Positions 55,571-64,000 of a DNA stretch of 64,000 nt are shown here, piece after piece (within the stretch, counting starts at the first letter, position 1; the number at the start of each line of letters is the position of its first letter). A program made the position numbers and the translations under genes. The stretch covers positions 1 to 64,000 of the forward strand of contig NCGF01000010.1 of assembly GCA_002281485.1 (NCBI GenBank). Direction: 5' to 3'. Source of the DNA: Sphingomonas sp. 28-66-16 (GTDB taxonomy: Bacteria > Pseudomonadota > Alphaproteobacteria > Sphingomonadales > Sphingomonadaceae). The notes below the pieces were generated by a model. It was given only the letters and a program-made list of their open reading frames with translations, was not told the origin of the DNA and ran no database searches.

Positions 55571-57655
55571 ATGACCGCGATGGCCGCTCCGCGCCGCGAC
55601 CTCGGGTCGCTCGTCCGTACCGCCGCCCTGCCGGTGGCGATCCTGTTGCTGGTGGTGCTGATGGTCGTGCCGATCCCGGCGGCGATGCTCGACATCTTCT
55701 TCATCATGAACATCACGATCAGCCTCGCGGTGCTGATGGTCGCGCTCAATGCGCAGAAGCCGCTCGATTTCTCGGCTTTCCCGAGCGTGTTGCTGTTCGC
55801 GACCTTGTTCCGCCTGTCGCTGAACGTCGCCTCGACCCGCGTCGTGCTGGTCCACGGGCATGAGGGCGAAGGCGCCGCCGGCCATGTCATCGAGGCGTTC
55901 GGTACCTTCCTGATCGGCGGCGATTATGTCGTCGGCCTGTTCGTCTTCGCGATTCTCGTGATCATCAACATGATCGTCGTGACCAAGGGCGCGGGCCGCG
56001 TCTCCGAAGTGTCGGCGCGGTTCACGCTCGACGCGCTGCCCGGCAAGCAGATGGCGATCGATGCCGATCTCAATGCCGGGCTGATCACCCCCGACGAAGC
56101 CAAGACCCGCCGCGTCGACGTCGCCACCGAAGCCGATTTCTACGGATCGATGGACGGTTCGTCGAAATTCGTGAAGGGCGATGCGGTTGCCGGCCTGCTG
56201 ATTCTTGCCGCCAACATCGTCGGCGGTCTGATCCTCGGCCCGGTCAGCCACGGCATGACTATCGGCGACGCCGCGCATAATTATGTGCTGCTCGCGATCG
56301 GCGACGCGCTGGTCGCCCAGATTCCATCGCTGATGCTGTCGATCGCCGCCGCGACGATCGTCACCCGCGTCACCTCGTCGCAAGATCTGGCGGGCCAGAT
56401 CGGCAGCCAGTTCGGTTCGGCCAAGACCTGGACCCCGGTCGCGGCGATCCTCGCGCTGCTCGGGGTGATGCCGGGGATGCCGCATCTGATCATCCTGCCC
56501 GCTGCCGCCGCCGCCGGCTATGCCGCCTGGCGGATGCGCGAAGCCGCGCGCCGCCCGGTAATTGCCCCGGCGGCGATCGAGGCGCCGGTCGATCCCTCGC
56601 GGATCACCTGGGAGGAAGTCGCCGACACGATCCAGGTCAATCTCGACATCGGCTATGGGCTGGTGCCGCTCGTCGACGAGCGTCGCGGCAGCCCGCTGAT
56701 GGGGCGGATCACCGGGGTCCGGCGTCAGTTGTCGAAGGAACTCGGGTTCGTCGTCCCGCAGGTGCGCGTGCGCGACGACATCAATCTCGCCCCCTACACC
56801 TATCGAATCGTCGTCGGCGGGGTGGTGATGGGCGAGGATGTCGTCTCGCCCGACGAGATGCTCGCGCTCGATACCGGCCAGGCGGTGGGCACGCTCGCCG
56901 GCAAGGCGGCCAAGGACCCGACCTTCGGGCTCGACGCGACCTGGATCACCCCCAGCGATGCCGATGCCGCGACCGGGGCGGGCTTCCTCGTCGTCGATCC
57001 CGGGACCGTCGTTGCCACCCATCTCAACCATCTGCTCGGCAGCAATGCCGCCGAACTGCTCGGCCCCGACGAAGTCCAGAACCTGCTCGACCAGCTCAAG
57101 GAGCGCGCCGCCAATCTCGTCGCCGCATTGAGCCCGACGCCGCTGCCGCTGACCACGCTGACACAGGTGCTGCGCGGGCTGCTCGCCGAGGGCATCGCGC
57201 TCAAGGAGTTCCGCCGCATTGCAGCCGCGATCGCGGTCGCCGCGCAGAAGACGCTCGATGCCGAAGAGATCATCGAATTGATCCGTCCCGATCTCGGGCC
57301 GTTGATCATCCAGAAATTGTGCGGCGTGCGCGAGCCGCTGCGGGTGATGACGCTCGAAGGTCAGCTCGAAGGGCTGCTGGGCCAGGCGGTGCGCGCCGAT
57401 CCGTCGCGCCGGCACACGATCGAACCCGATCTCGGCCGTCGCATCGTCGAGGCGCTCCAGCGCGCGGCGCAACCCCTGGTCGCCGAGGCCAAGCCGTTCG
57501 CGCTCGTCGTCCAGCCGGCGATCCGGCTCGCGATCCGCAAACTGGTCAAGACCTGCATGCCCGATACACCCGTGATGAGCTTCTTCGAGGTGCCCGAGGA
57601 CAAATCGGTCGAGGTCGTCGCGGTGATCGGCGCGCCGGGAGCGCTCGCGGCATGA
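55571..57655 (+). CDS. flhA: Flagellar type III export gate protein FlhA
   Basis: A 694-residue export gate protein. Eight membrane helices occupy the first 330 residues; FSAFPSVLLFATLFRLSLNV and the FHIPEP-type segment RFTLDALPGKQMAIDADLNA are diagnostic, and the cytoplasmic half is the FlhA-C export platform. Its stop overlaps the fliA start (ATGA). Other export genes (flhB, fliPQR) are outside this window. Confidence 0.97.
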   Translation: MTAMAAPRRDLGSLVRTAALPVAILLLVVLMVVPIPAAMLDIFFIMNITISLAVLMVALNAQKPLDFSAFPSVLLFATLFRLSLNVASTRVVLVHGHEGEGAAGHVIEAFGTFLIGGDYVVGLFVFAILVIINMIVVTKGAGRVSEVSARFTLDALPGKQMAIDADLNAGLITPDEAKTRRVDVATEADFYGSMDGSSKFVKGDAVAGLLILAANIVGGLILGPVSHGMTIGDAAHNYVLLAIGDALVAQIPSLMLSIAAATIVTRVTSSQDLAGQIGSQFGSAKTWTPVAAILALLGVMPGMPHLIILPAAAAAGYAAWRMREAARRPVIAPAAIEAPVDPSRITWEEVADTIQVNLDIGYGLVPLVDERRGSPLMGRITGVRRQLSKELGFVVPQVRVRDDINLAPYTYRIVVGGVVMGEDVVSPDEMLALDTGQAVGTLAGKAAKDPTFGLDATWITPSDADAATGAGFLVVDPGTVVATHLNHLLGSNAAELLGPDEVQNLLDQLKERAANLVAALSPTPLPLTTLTQVLRGLLAEGIALKEFRRIAAAIAVAAQKTLDAEEIIELIRPDLGPLIIQKLCGVREPLRVMTLEGQLEGLLGQAVRADPSRRHTIEPDLGRRIVEALQRAAQPLVAEAKPFALVVQPAIRLAIRKLVKTCMPDTPVMSFFEVPEDKSVEVVAVIGAPGALAA

Positions 57656-58404
57656 GCGCGCAGCCGCTTGCCGCCGCCTTTGCCGATGCGGCGCCGCTGA
57701 CCTATCAGCCGACGCCGCAGCAGCCGGGCCAGATCGCCGCGCTCGCGCGCAAGCATCTGCCGCTGGTCCGCCGGGTAGCGTGGCACATCCATGGCAGCAT
57801 GAGCAGTGCGGTCGAGATCGAGGATCTCGTCCAGATCGGCCTTGTTGCGCTGATCGAGGCAGCGAGCGCGTTCGAGGATCGCGGCGCGGTGACGTTCGAG
57901 CAGTATCTGCTCACCCGGGTGCGCGGCGCGATGATCGACGAACTGCGGCGGCAGGCGACGCTGACGCGCGGGGCGATGCAACGGCGGCGGGCGTATCAGC
58001 GTGCCGTCGCCGCGCTGACCGATGAAACCGGCACCCGGCCCGACGATGCAGCGGTCGCCGACCGGCTCGGCGTCAGCATGGAAAAATTGCGGATCGACTA
58101 TGCCGCCGCCGAACCGGTTCGCTTCGAGCCGATCGACGACGTCTATTCGGACGACCTGCCGTGGTTTGCGAGCGACGATCCCGATGCCTTCGAGCAGCTC
58201 GTCGAGGCCGATCTCAAGGCGGCGCTGGTCGCGGCGATCAGCGCGCTCCCCGAGCGCGAGGCACAGGTGATCCAGCTCTATTATGTCGAGGAACTCAATC
58301 TTGAGGAGATCGGCCAGGTGCTCGGGGTGGGCCCCGCGCGCATCTGCCAGATCAAGAAATCGGCGCACGACCGGCTCAAAAAGGTGCTCGCGCGGCGGGT
58401 TTGA
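57652..58404 (+). CDS. fliA: Flagellar sigma factor sigma-28 (FliA)
   Basis: A 250-residue sigma-70-family factor. Region 2 is SSAVEIEDLVQIGLVALIEA and TFEQYLLTRVRGAMIDELRR; region 4 is LPEREAQVIQLYYVEELNLE and IGQVLGVGPARICQIKKSAH. It drives late flagellar genes and is held by FlgM. ATG 57652 overlaps the flhA stop. Last gene of the flagellar cluster. Confidence 0.95.
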   Translation: MSAQPLAAAFADAAPLTYQPTPQQPGQIAALARKHLPLVRRVAWHIHGSMSSAVEIEDLVQIGLVALIEAASAFEDRGAVTFEQYLLTRVRGAMIDELRRQATLTRGAMQRRRAYQRAVAALTDETGTRPDDAAVADRLGVSMEKLRIDYAAAEPVRFEPIDDVYSDDLPWFASDDPDAFEQLVEADLKAALVAAISALPEREAQVIQLYYVEELNLEEIGQVLGVGPARICQIKKSAHDRLKKVLARRV

Positions 58405-58452
58405 TCGCGCGGGAGCATTGCTCGACGGCGACCCGGCCCCTAGCCTGAGGGG

Positions 58453-59172
58453 ATGAGCGAGGCAGGGTCGATCGTCATCCTCACCGGCGCCGGGATTTCG
58501 GCGGAGAGCGGGATCGCCACCTTTCGCGGTCCCGGCGGGCTGTGGGAGGGGCACCGAGTCGAGGATGTCTGCACCCCTCAAGCGCTCGCGCGCGACGCAG
58601 CGCTCGTCCACCGTTTCTATGATCTGCGCCGCGCCGCGCTCGCCACGGTCGTCCCCAACGCGGCGCATCGGGCGCTGGCCCGGCTCGAAGCGGCGTGGCC
58701 CGGCGCGCTGCTGATCGTCACGCAGAATGTCGATGATCTCCACGAACGCGCCGGGGCGACGCGGTTGCTGCACATGCACGGCGCGCTCGACTCGGCGCTC
58801 TGCGCGGCGTGCGGCGCGCGGCAGCCATGGCGCGGGTCGCTGCCACCGGGCTCGCGCTGCGGCGCTTGCGACGCGCCGGCGCTCCGGCCCGACATCGTCT
58901 TCTTCGGCGAGATTCCCTATCAGATGGCGCTGATCGAGGCGGCACTCGCGCGCGCCGATCTGTTCGTGTCGATCGGCACCTCGGGCGCGGTCTATCCGGC
59001 TGCAGGCTTCGTCGAACTGGCCCGCCATTTCGGTGCGCAGACGCTCGAACTCAATCTCGAGCGATCGGCGGGGAGCCGGTCCTTCGATGAAACGCGGCTC
59101 GGGCCGGCGAGCGAGCTGGTCCCAGCCTGGGTCGAGTCGCTGCTCGCTCAGACCCGATTTCATTCAGGTTGA
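58453..59172 (+). CDS. cobB: NAD-dependent protein deacylase, sirtuin type
   Basis: A 239-residue sirtuin. TGAGISAESGIATFRGPGGL and VTQNVDDLHERAG bind NAD, HMHGAL carries the catalytic His, and four cysteines (CAAC, CGAC) form the zinc ribbon, followed by RPDIVFFGEIPYQM. It removes acyl groups from lysines with NAD. GGGG precedes the ATG. It is separate from the flagellar operon by 48 bases. Confidence 0.94.
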   Translation: MSEAGSIVILTGAGISAESGIATFRGPGGLWEGHRVEDVCTPQALARDAALVHRFYDLRRAALATVVPNAAHRALARLEAAWPGALLIVTQNVDDLHERAGATRLLHMHGALDSALCAACGARQPWRGSLPPGSRCGACDAPALRPDIVFFGEIPYQMALIEAALARADLFVSIGTSGAVYPAAGFVELARHFGAQTLELNLERSAGSRSFDETRLGPASELVPAWVESLLAQTRFHSG

Positions 59173-59199
59173 AGCACCCTCGAGAGCCGTTTGTCCCAG

Positions 59200-59231
59200 G
59201 ACCGGCTTCGACAAGCGCAGCCCGAACGGGG
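59200..59231 (-). repeat. Half-copy of a CTTGTCGAAG dispersed repeat
   Basis: On the minus strand this reads CCCCGTTCGGGCTGCGCTTG followed by TCGAAGCCGGTC. It matches the copy at 61146-61179 through most of its length. It lies between the convergent cobB and nitrilase genes. Confidence 0.7.
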
Positions 59232-59261
59232 ATAGCGGATCCAATCAAATTGAAAACGAGT

Positions 59262-60239
59262 CTAGAGCGGCGGCGGCAACGCGTCGTCGGCATCGGCGAC
59301 GCCGAGCTTCGCGCGCCGGTCGACCCGCAGTTCGAAGACGTCGGGCCGCGCATAATGGCCGTCCGAATCGAGCGAGGTCAGCCCGCGGCCGATCGCCATC
59401 AGGTCGAGATCGGTGATCAGCAGATCGGCATCGGGCCCGGCTTCCACGATCACCCCGCCATCGGGACCGATGATCGCGCTGCCGCCGAACTGGAGCTGGC
59501 CGTCGGGCATGCCCATCAGCAGATCGCGCGCATCGGCATCGCCGCCGACGCGATCGAGCCCCTCCAGCAAGTCGGCGCGGTGCTGGATCGTCCCGGCCGC
59601 GAGCACGAAGCAGCGCCCCTCGAACGCATAATGGCGCGAGGCGAGCAGATGGACCTCGCGGACCGTCGGCCAGGCGGCGACATGGACGGCCTCGCCGGCG
59701 TGGTGCATCGTTGCGCGGACCAGCGGCATCCAATGCTCCCAGCAGATCAGCTGGCCGAGATTGCCCCAATCGGCCTCGTGGACGCCGAGCGTCGATCCGT
59801 CGCCGCGGCCCCAGATCATCCGCTCGCCGTGCGTCGGCACCAGCTTGCGGTGGCGCAGCGGCGGCCGGCCGGGGCGGAAGATATATTGGGTATTGGTGAT
59901 CGTCGATCGCACGCGTTCGTGCGCGCCGACGCTGACCAGCGCCCCCGAAGCGTCGACCAGCGCCTGGATCGGCGCCAGCCGCGGATCGTCGCCGCGAATC
60001 GCCTGGTCGAGCAGGATTGCGTGGAGCGTCTGGGTACCGCGATGGTCCCAGATCGCCGCGTTCGGCGCCTCGTCGAGCCAGAGCGGATAGCCGCCGAGAA
60101 AAGTCTCGCCGAGCGCCACCACCTGCGCGCCGATATCGACCGCGTCAGCTATATGCTCGACCAGTTTCTCGATGCCATAATCGATGCACAGCGGCACCGG
60201 CGCCGCCTGCACCAGTGCCGCCTTGACGGTTCTAGTCAT
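59262..60239 (-). CDS. Nitrilase
   Basis: A 325-residue carbon-nitrogen hydrolase of branch 1. The catalytic triad is clear: Glu in VALGETFLGGYPLW, Lys in RHRKLVPTHGERMIW, and Cys in GQLICWEHWMPLVR; the Cys-Trp-Glu trio is specific to nitrilases. It converts nitriles directly to carboxylic acids and ammonia. Its ATG overlaps the era stop (ATGA), an unexpected translational link to an essential GTPase. Confidence 0.93.
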   Translation of the reverse strand: MTRTVKAALVQAAPVPLCIDYGIEKLVEHIADAVDIGAQVVALGETFLGGYPLWLDEAPNAAIWDHRGTQTLHAILLDQAIRGDDPRLAPIQALVDASGALVSVGAHERVRSTITNTQYIFRPGRPPLRHRKLVPTHGERMIWGRGDGSTLGVHEADWGNLGQLICWEHWMPLVRATMHHAGEAVHVAAWPTVREVHLLASRHYAFEGRCFVLAAGTIQHRADLLEGLDRVGGDADARDLLMGMPDGQLQFGGSAIIGPDGGVIVEAGPDADLLITDLDLMAIGRGLTSLDSDGHYARPDVFELRVDRRAKLGVADADDALPPPL

Positions 60240-61144
60240 TCCACCCAGTCCAGCCCCATGTCGCGGTAAACCCCGCGATCATCATCCCAGTTTTCCTTTA
60301 CCTTCACGTGAAGATAAAGATGCACCGGACGCCCCATCAGGCTCGACAGCTCGGCGCGCGCGCGCGCGCCGATTTCCTTGATGCGGCTGCCGCCCTTGCC
60401 GAGCACGATCGCGCGCTGGGTGGTGCGCGCGACGAGGATCTGCTGGTGGATCTCGACCGAGCCGTCCTCGCGCTCCTTATATTGCTCGGTCTCGACCGCG
60501 CTCGCATAGGGGAGTTCGGCGTGGAGCTGGAGATAGAGCTGCTCGCGGGTGACTTCGGCGGCGAGCATGCGCTCGGTCGCGTCGGAGACCTGGTCTTCGG
60601 GAAAATGCCACGGGCCCTCGGGCATCGCCCTGGCGAAGGCGGCCTTGAGTTCGGGCAGGCCATCGCCGGTCGCGGCGCTGACGAAGAAGATTTCCGCGAA
60701 CGGCACCGCATCGTTCAGGCGCTTGGCATGGCCGAGAAGCCGTTCCTTCTCGGCGATGTCGACCTTGTTGAGGATCAGATATTTGGGTTCGCGGCGGTGC
60801 TTGAGCCCTTCGGCGATCGCCATCACCTTGGGGCCGATCCCGCCCTTGCCATCGACCACCAGCGCGATCACGTCGGCGCCCTCGGCCCCGCTCCACGCGG
60901 CGGCGACCATCGCCCGATCGAGCCGGCGCTTGGGCTCGAAGATGCCCGGCGTGTCGACCAGCAGGATCTGGGTCGTGCCCTCGATCGCGACCCCCATCAG
61001 CCGCGTGCGCGTCGTTTGCGCCTTGGGGCTGACGATCGCGACCTTCTGCCCAACGAGCGCGTTGACGAGCGTCGACTTGCCCGCATTGGGCGCGCCGACG
61101 ACGGCGATCAGGCCGCAGGATTGCGTTGCCTCCGTAACCATCAT
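60236..61144 (-). CDS. era: GTPase Era
   Basis: A 302-residue Era. The G-domain shows VVGAPNAGKSTLVNALVG (G1), QTTRTR (G2), VDTPGIF (G3) and LNKVDI (G4); the KH domain follows with ERMLAAEVTREQLYLQLHAE and ARTTQRAIVLGKGGSRIKEI. It assists 16S rRNA maturation and 30S assembly. Start ATG 61144 or the adjacent 61141. Downstream of lepB-rnc, as is common. Confidence 0.96.
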   Translation of the reverse strand: MMVTEATQSCGLIAVVGAPNAGKSTLVNALVGQKVAIVSPKAQTTRTRLMGVAIEGTTQILLVDTPGIFEPKRRLDRAMVAAAWSGAEGADVIALVVDGKGGIGPKVMAIAEGLKHRREPKYLILNKVDIAEKERLLGHAKRLNDAVPFAEIFFVSAATGDGLPELKAAFARAMPEGPWHFPEDQVSDATERMLAAEVTREQLYLQLHAELPYASAVETEQYKEREDGSVEIHQQILVARTTQRAIVLGKGGSRIKEIGARARAELSSLMGRPVHLYLHVKVKENWDDDRGVYRDMGLDWVE

Positions 61145-61145
61145 T

Positions 61146-61179
61146 CCCCGTTCGTGCCGAGCTTGTCGAAGCACTGTTC
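61146..61179 (+). repeat. Half-copy of a CTTGTCGAAG dispersed repeat
   Basis: CCCCGTTCGTGCCGAGCTTG followed by TCGAAGCACTGTTC, in the gap between rnc and era, directly ahead of the era start. The related copy at 59200 lies in the opposite orientation, so the pair brackets nitrilase and era. Confidence 0.7.
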
Positions 61180-61196
61180 ATTTCCCTTTGCCAATA

Positions 61197-61868
61197 TCAC
61201 CCCTCCAGTTGCGCCAGCAGCGCCGCCGCCGCCGCGGTCTCGGCCTCCTGTTTGGAGGTGCCCGAGGCGGTCGCTTCGGCGAGCTGGCCGATGCCGACGC
61301 GCACCGTGAAGACCGGCGCGTGCTGGGGACCTGACCGGTCGATGATCGCATAATCGGGCGGGCGCCGGTTGTGCGCGGCGGCCCATTCCTGGAGCGCCGA
61401 TTTGGGATGCTGGGGCGCGCGTGGCTGCTGCTCGACGATGTCACCCCACAGCGCGCGCACCGCGGCGCGGGCGGCGTCGAGCCCGTGGTCGAGATAGAGC
61501 GCGCCGATCAGCGCCTCGACGACATCGCCAAGCACATTGTCGCTGTCCGACGCGCCATCGTCGCGCGCCTGCTTGCCGAGCCGGAGATAGGGCGGCACGC
61601 CGATCGTCCGCGCGACGCGCGCGCAGACCGCGCCCGTCACGAGCGCGTTCAATCGCTTCGACAATTGCCCCTCGGGCTCGTCGGGGAACAGCGCGAACAG
61701 CCATTCGGCGATCACCAGCCCCAGGATGCGGTCGCCGAGAAACTCGAGCCGCTCGTAATTTGCCGCCGCCTGGCTGCCATGCGTCAGCGCGCGTTCGTAC
61801 AGCGCCAGATCGCCCGCCGCCTGGCCGAGCGTCTGCTCGATCCAGCGGGCGAGCGGCGTCTGCGTCAA
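61197..61868 (-). CDS. rnc: Ribonuclease III (TTG start, no Met codon)
   Basis: A 223-residue RNase III. The nuclease signature is NYERLEFLGDRILGLVIAEW, the second metal box DNVLGDVVEALIGALYLDHG, and a C-terminal dsRNA-binding domain runs from HPKSALQEWAAAHNRRPPDY to KQEAETAAAAALLAQLEG. There is no ATG or internal Met in the frame. TTG at 61868 overlaps the lepB stop (TTGA) with GGGAG six bases upstream, so it is the start. Confidence 0.94.
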   Translation of the reverse strand: MTQTPLARWIEQTLGQAAGDLALYERALTHGSQAAANYERLEFLGDRILGLVIAEWLFALFPDEPEGQLSKRLNALVTGAVCARVARTIGVPPYLRLGKQARDDGASDSDNVLGDVVEALIGALYLDHGLDAARAAVRALWGDIVEQQPRAPQHPKSALQEWAAAHNRRPPDYAIIDRSGPQHAPVFTVRVGIGQLAEATASGTSKQEAETAAAAALLAQLEG

Positions 61869-62707
61869 AAGCCGCTCCCGATGCGGTGCCAGCGCGTCGC
61901 GGTGACCCACGTCCACGGCAGGAACCACGAGGCGGTGCCATCGGTCGAGAAGAACATCAGCACGGCCTTGCCCTCGAGATTTTCGACCGGCACGAAGCCG
62001 ATCCCCTGGCCCTCGATCTGCGGGAAGCGGCTGTCGGCGCTGTCGTCTCGATTGTCGCCCATCATGAAGAGATGCCCGGCGGGGACCGAGAAGGTACCGG
62101 TATCGTCGGCGACGGTCTCGCCGCGATCGAGGACGTTGTAGCTGCGTCCGCCGGGCAGCGTCTCGCGATACTGGCGATAGCGACAGATCGGCTGCCCCCT
62201 GGCATCGACGTCCTGATAGTCGGGCGTGCACTGATAGTTCGGCGTGACGGGAATCGTGAAATCGGCGATCCGCTGCTTGGGAACCGGCACCCCGTTCAGG
62301 ATGACCTGGCCGGCGCGCATCTGGATCACATCGCCGGGCAGGCCGATCACCCGCTTGATATAGTCTTCCTTGTTGCCCGGGGGGGCCTTGAACACCACGA
62401 CGTCGCCGCGTTCGGGGAGATGCGCGAAGATCTGCCCGGGGATCAGGGGCAGGCTGAACGGCAGACTGTAGCGCGAAAAGCCGTAATTCCACTTCGAGAT
62501 GAACAGATAGTCGCCGATGTAGAGCCGGGGCAGCATCGATTCGGACGGGATGTTGAACGGCGAGAACAGGAAGCTGCGGAAGATCGCGACGATGATCACC
62601 AGCTTGATCAGAAACGAGATCGTCTCGCGCGTTTCGGATCGCGGCTTGGCCGCAGCGGCGGCGGGGCCGGGCGCGGGGGTAGGCGTGGGGGGGGCGGTAT
62701 CGACCAT
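61865..62707 (-). CDS. lepB: Signal peptidase I
   Basis: A 280-residue type I signal peptidase. One N-terminal membrane helix (ISFLIKLVIIVAIFRSFLF) is followed by the catalytic Ser in NIPSESMLPRLYIGDYLFIS, the Lys in NKEDYIKRVIGLPGD, and the box GHLFMMGDNRDDSADSRF. It removes Sec and Tat signal peptides. First gene of lepB-rnc-era-nitrilase, divergent from pgi. Confidence 0.96.
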   Translation of the reverse strand: MVDTAPPTPTPAPGPAAAAAKPRSETRETISFLIKLVIIVAIFRSFLFSPFNIPSESMLPRLYIGDYLFISKWNYGFSRYSLPFSLPLIPGQIFAHLPERGDVVVFKAPPGNKEDYIKRVIGLPGDVIQMRAGQVILNGVPVPKQRIADFTIPVTPNYQCTPDYQDVDARGQPICRYRQYRETLPGGRSYNVLDRGETVADDTGTFSVPAGHLFMMGDNRDDSADSRFPQIEGQGIGFVPVENLEGKAVLMFFSTDGTASWFLPWTWVTATRWHRIGSGF

Positions 62708-62820
62708 CGTGCGGCTTTGCGGTCACGCGAAAGCGGCGTCAAGCAGCCCGTTTCGGGTGGCGGGCATCCCGATGGCACGATAGAGCAACGCGTTCACGTC
62801 CCCTTGCAGGAAGCTCTGCC

Positions 62821-64000
62821 ATGTCTTCATCCGATTGGCGCGCGATCGAAGCGCTCCCGGCACGCCGGCTCGACTCGCTGTTTGCCGAGGACAGTGATCG
62901 GCTCGCGCGGTTCAGCATCGATGTCGCCGGGCTCCATTTCGACTGGTCGAAGACGCATCTGACGGCCGAGGCGGTCGCGGCGTTCGAGGCGCTGGCCAGG
63001 ACCCGCGATCTGGCCGGCAAGCGCGCGGCGCTGTTCGCCGGCGCCGAGATCAACGCCACCGAAGGCCGCGCGGCCGAGCACCCTGCCGAGCGCGGCGAGG
63101 GCAGCGAGGAGGCGGTCGCGCGGGCGGCGGTGCTGCATGCCCGGATGCGCGCGCTGATCGACGCTATCGAGGCAGGCGCGCTCGGGACGATCAGCCATAT
63201 CCTCCATATCGGCATCGGCGGCTCGGCGCTCGGCCCCGATCTGCTGATCGACGCGCTGGGCCGCGACGATCGCCGCTATGATGTCGCGATCGTCTCGAAC
63301 ATCGATGGTTGTGCGCTCGAGGAGGTGTTTGCGCGGTTCGATCCCTCGGCGACGCTTCTGGTGATTGCCTCGAAGACCTTCACCACCACCGAGACGCTGC
63401 TCAACGCGCAGAGCGCGCTCGCCTGGATGCGCGAGGGCGGCAGCGAGGACCCCCATGGCCGCGTGATCGCGCTGACCGCCGCGCCCGAGCGCGCGGTCGA
63501 CTGGGGGATCGACGAGACGCGGGTGCTGCCCTTCGCCGAAAGCGTCGGCGGGCGTTATTCCTTGTGGTCGTCGATCGGCTTTCCGGCGGCGCTGGCGCTG
63601 GGATGGGACAATTTCGAGGACCTGCTCGATGGCGCCGCCGAGATGGACCGGCATTTCCGCCTCGCCGCGCTCCACGAGAACGCGCCCGTCCTCGCCGCCT
63701 TTGCCGATCTCTATTACACGCAGGTGCGCGGCTGCCAGACGCGCGCGGCGTTCGCCTATGACGAGCGGCTTCGGCTGCTGCCGAGCTATCTCCAGCAGCT
63801 CGAGATGGAATCGAACGGCAAAAGCGTTGGCATCGGCGGCGCGCCGGTCGGTCGCCCGACCGCGCCGGTGACCTGGGGCGGGGTCGGCACCGATGCGCAG
63901 CATGCGGTGTTCCAATTGCTCCATCAGGGCACCCAGCTGATCCCGGTCGAATTCATCGCGGTCGCCGAGCCCGGCGACGCGCTGTCCGAAGAGCATCACC
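62821..64000 (+). CDS. pgi: Glucose-6-phosphate isomerase (partial, 3' end outside)
   Basis: The first 393 residues of a PGI of about 500. HIGIGGSALGPDLLIDAL, then IASKTFTTTETLLNAQSALA and GGRYSLWSSIGFPAALALGW are substrate-binding and signature segments, and GVGTDAQHAVFQLLHQGTQL is the second signature region. It interconverts glucose and fructose 6-phosphates. ATG 62821 follows CAGGAAG. The frame is intact to the window edge. Confidence 0.96.
   Translation, partial: MSSSDWRAIEALPARRLDSLFAEDSDRLARFSIDVAGLHFDWSKTHLTAEAVAAFEALARTRDLAGKRAALFAGAEINATEGRAAEHPAERGEGSEEAVARAAVLHARMRALIDAIEAGALGTISHILHIGIGGSALGPDLLIDALGRDDRRYDVAIVSNIDGCALEEVFARFDPSATLLVIASKTFTTTETLLNAQSALAWMREGGSEDPHGRVIALTAAPERAVDWGIDETRVLPFAESVGGRYSLWSSIGFPAALALGWDNFEDLLDGAAEMDRHFRLAALHENAPVLAAFADLYYTQVRGCQTRAAFAYDERLRLLPSYLQQLEMESNGKSVGIGGAPVGRPTAPVTWGGVGTDAQHAVFQLLHQGTQLIPVEFIAVAEPGDALSEEHH

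Noticed and set aside
54614..57472. A 952-codon open frame antisense to the transglycosylase and flhA
   Set aside because: It mirrors two well-conserved genes and has His/Arg/Asp-rich composition typical of GC-rich antisense frames, with no recognisable domain.
57361..59163. A 600-codon open frame antisense to fliA and cobB
   Set aside because: Both sense genes show clear catalytic or functional motifs; the antisense product does not.

Overview
The window is high-GC alphaproteobacterial DNA, most likely from Sphingomonas or a close sphingomonad. This is inferred from a lone carotenoid hydroxylase (crtZ), the etfB-etfA, metX-metW, lepB-rnc-era and feoAB-ssb neighbourhoods, many intergenic inverted repeats of the kind that litter sphingomonad genomes (GTCACCC...GGGTGAC and TCGAGCGAAGTCGAG types), and gene packing with 1-4 base stop/start overlaps. 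No insertion sequence, integrase, CRISPR array or prophage was seen. One tRNA gene (Leu, anticodon GAG) is present. The window cuts a SulP transporter at the left edge and glucose-6-phosphate isomerase at the right edge.

Layout. 1-7.0 kb: SulP C-terminus, a PhyH-type dioxygenase, etfAB, sucC, crtZ, prs, a glutamyl-tRNA synthetase. 7.1-12.1 kb: a TonB-type energy transducer, then a riboflavin block (ribD, ribE, ribB, ribH) in which RibB carries an N-terminal helix-turn-helix and a degenerate GTP cyclohydrolase II half. 12.2-19.2 kb: cytochrome P450, old yellow enzyme, EamA transporter, COQ9 protein, feoAB behind a Fur-like palindrome, ssb. 19.4-27.2 kb: metW, metX, hisC-tyrA, ftsE-ftsX-ydcF-like-plsC, a zinc-ribbon membrane protein, tRNA-Leu.

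27.2-41.2 kb is an accessory metabolic island: two arylsulfatases, a formylglycine-generating enzyme with both catalytic cysteines, a GST-like protein, an SCP2 sterol-carrier domain protein, a tandem DsbA/2-hydroxychromene-carboxylate-isomerase protein, a metallo-beta-lactamase-fold hydrolase, a DUF2855 reductase-like protein, small membrane proteins, a TetR regulator and a beta-propeller-like protein. All three divergent promoter regions inside this island carry the same ATTGGC-N9-GCYRAT-type palindrome, which makes it look like one TetR-controlled regulon for uptake and breakdown of a sulfate ester. This is the best candidate here for an undescribed system.

41.3-58.4 kb is a flagellar cluster: motBA, flgLKJIHGFEDCB on the minus strand, and a second MotA/MotB-like pair, flgA, flgM, flgN, a lytic transglycosylase, flhA and fliA on the plus strand. 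Three canonical sigma-54 promoters are visible. Two are divergent and flank an array of CCGGCAA repeats that looks like a shared enhancer. 58.4-64 kb: a sirtuin, a nitrilase coupled to era, rnc (no methionine codon anywhere, TTG start), lepB, and the start of pgi.

All functional calls come from reading motifs and gene order; no database search was run.
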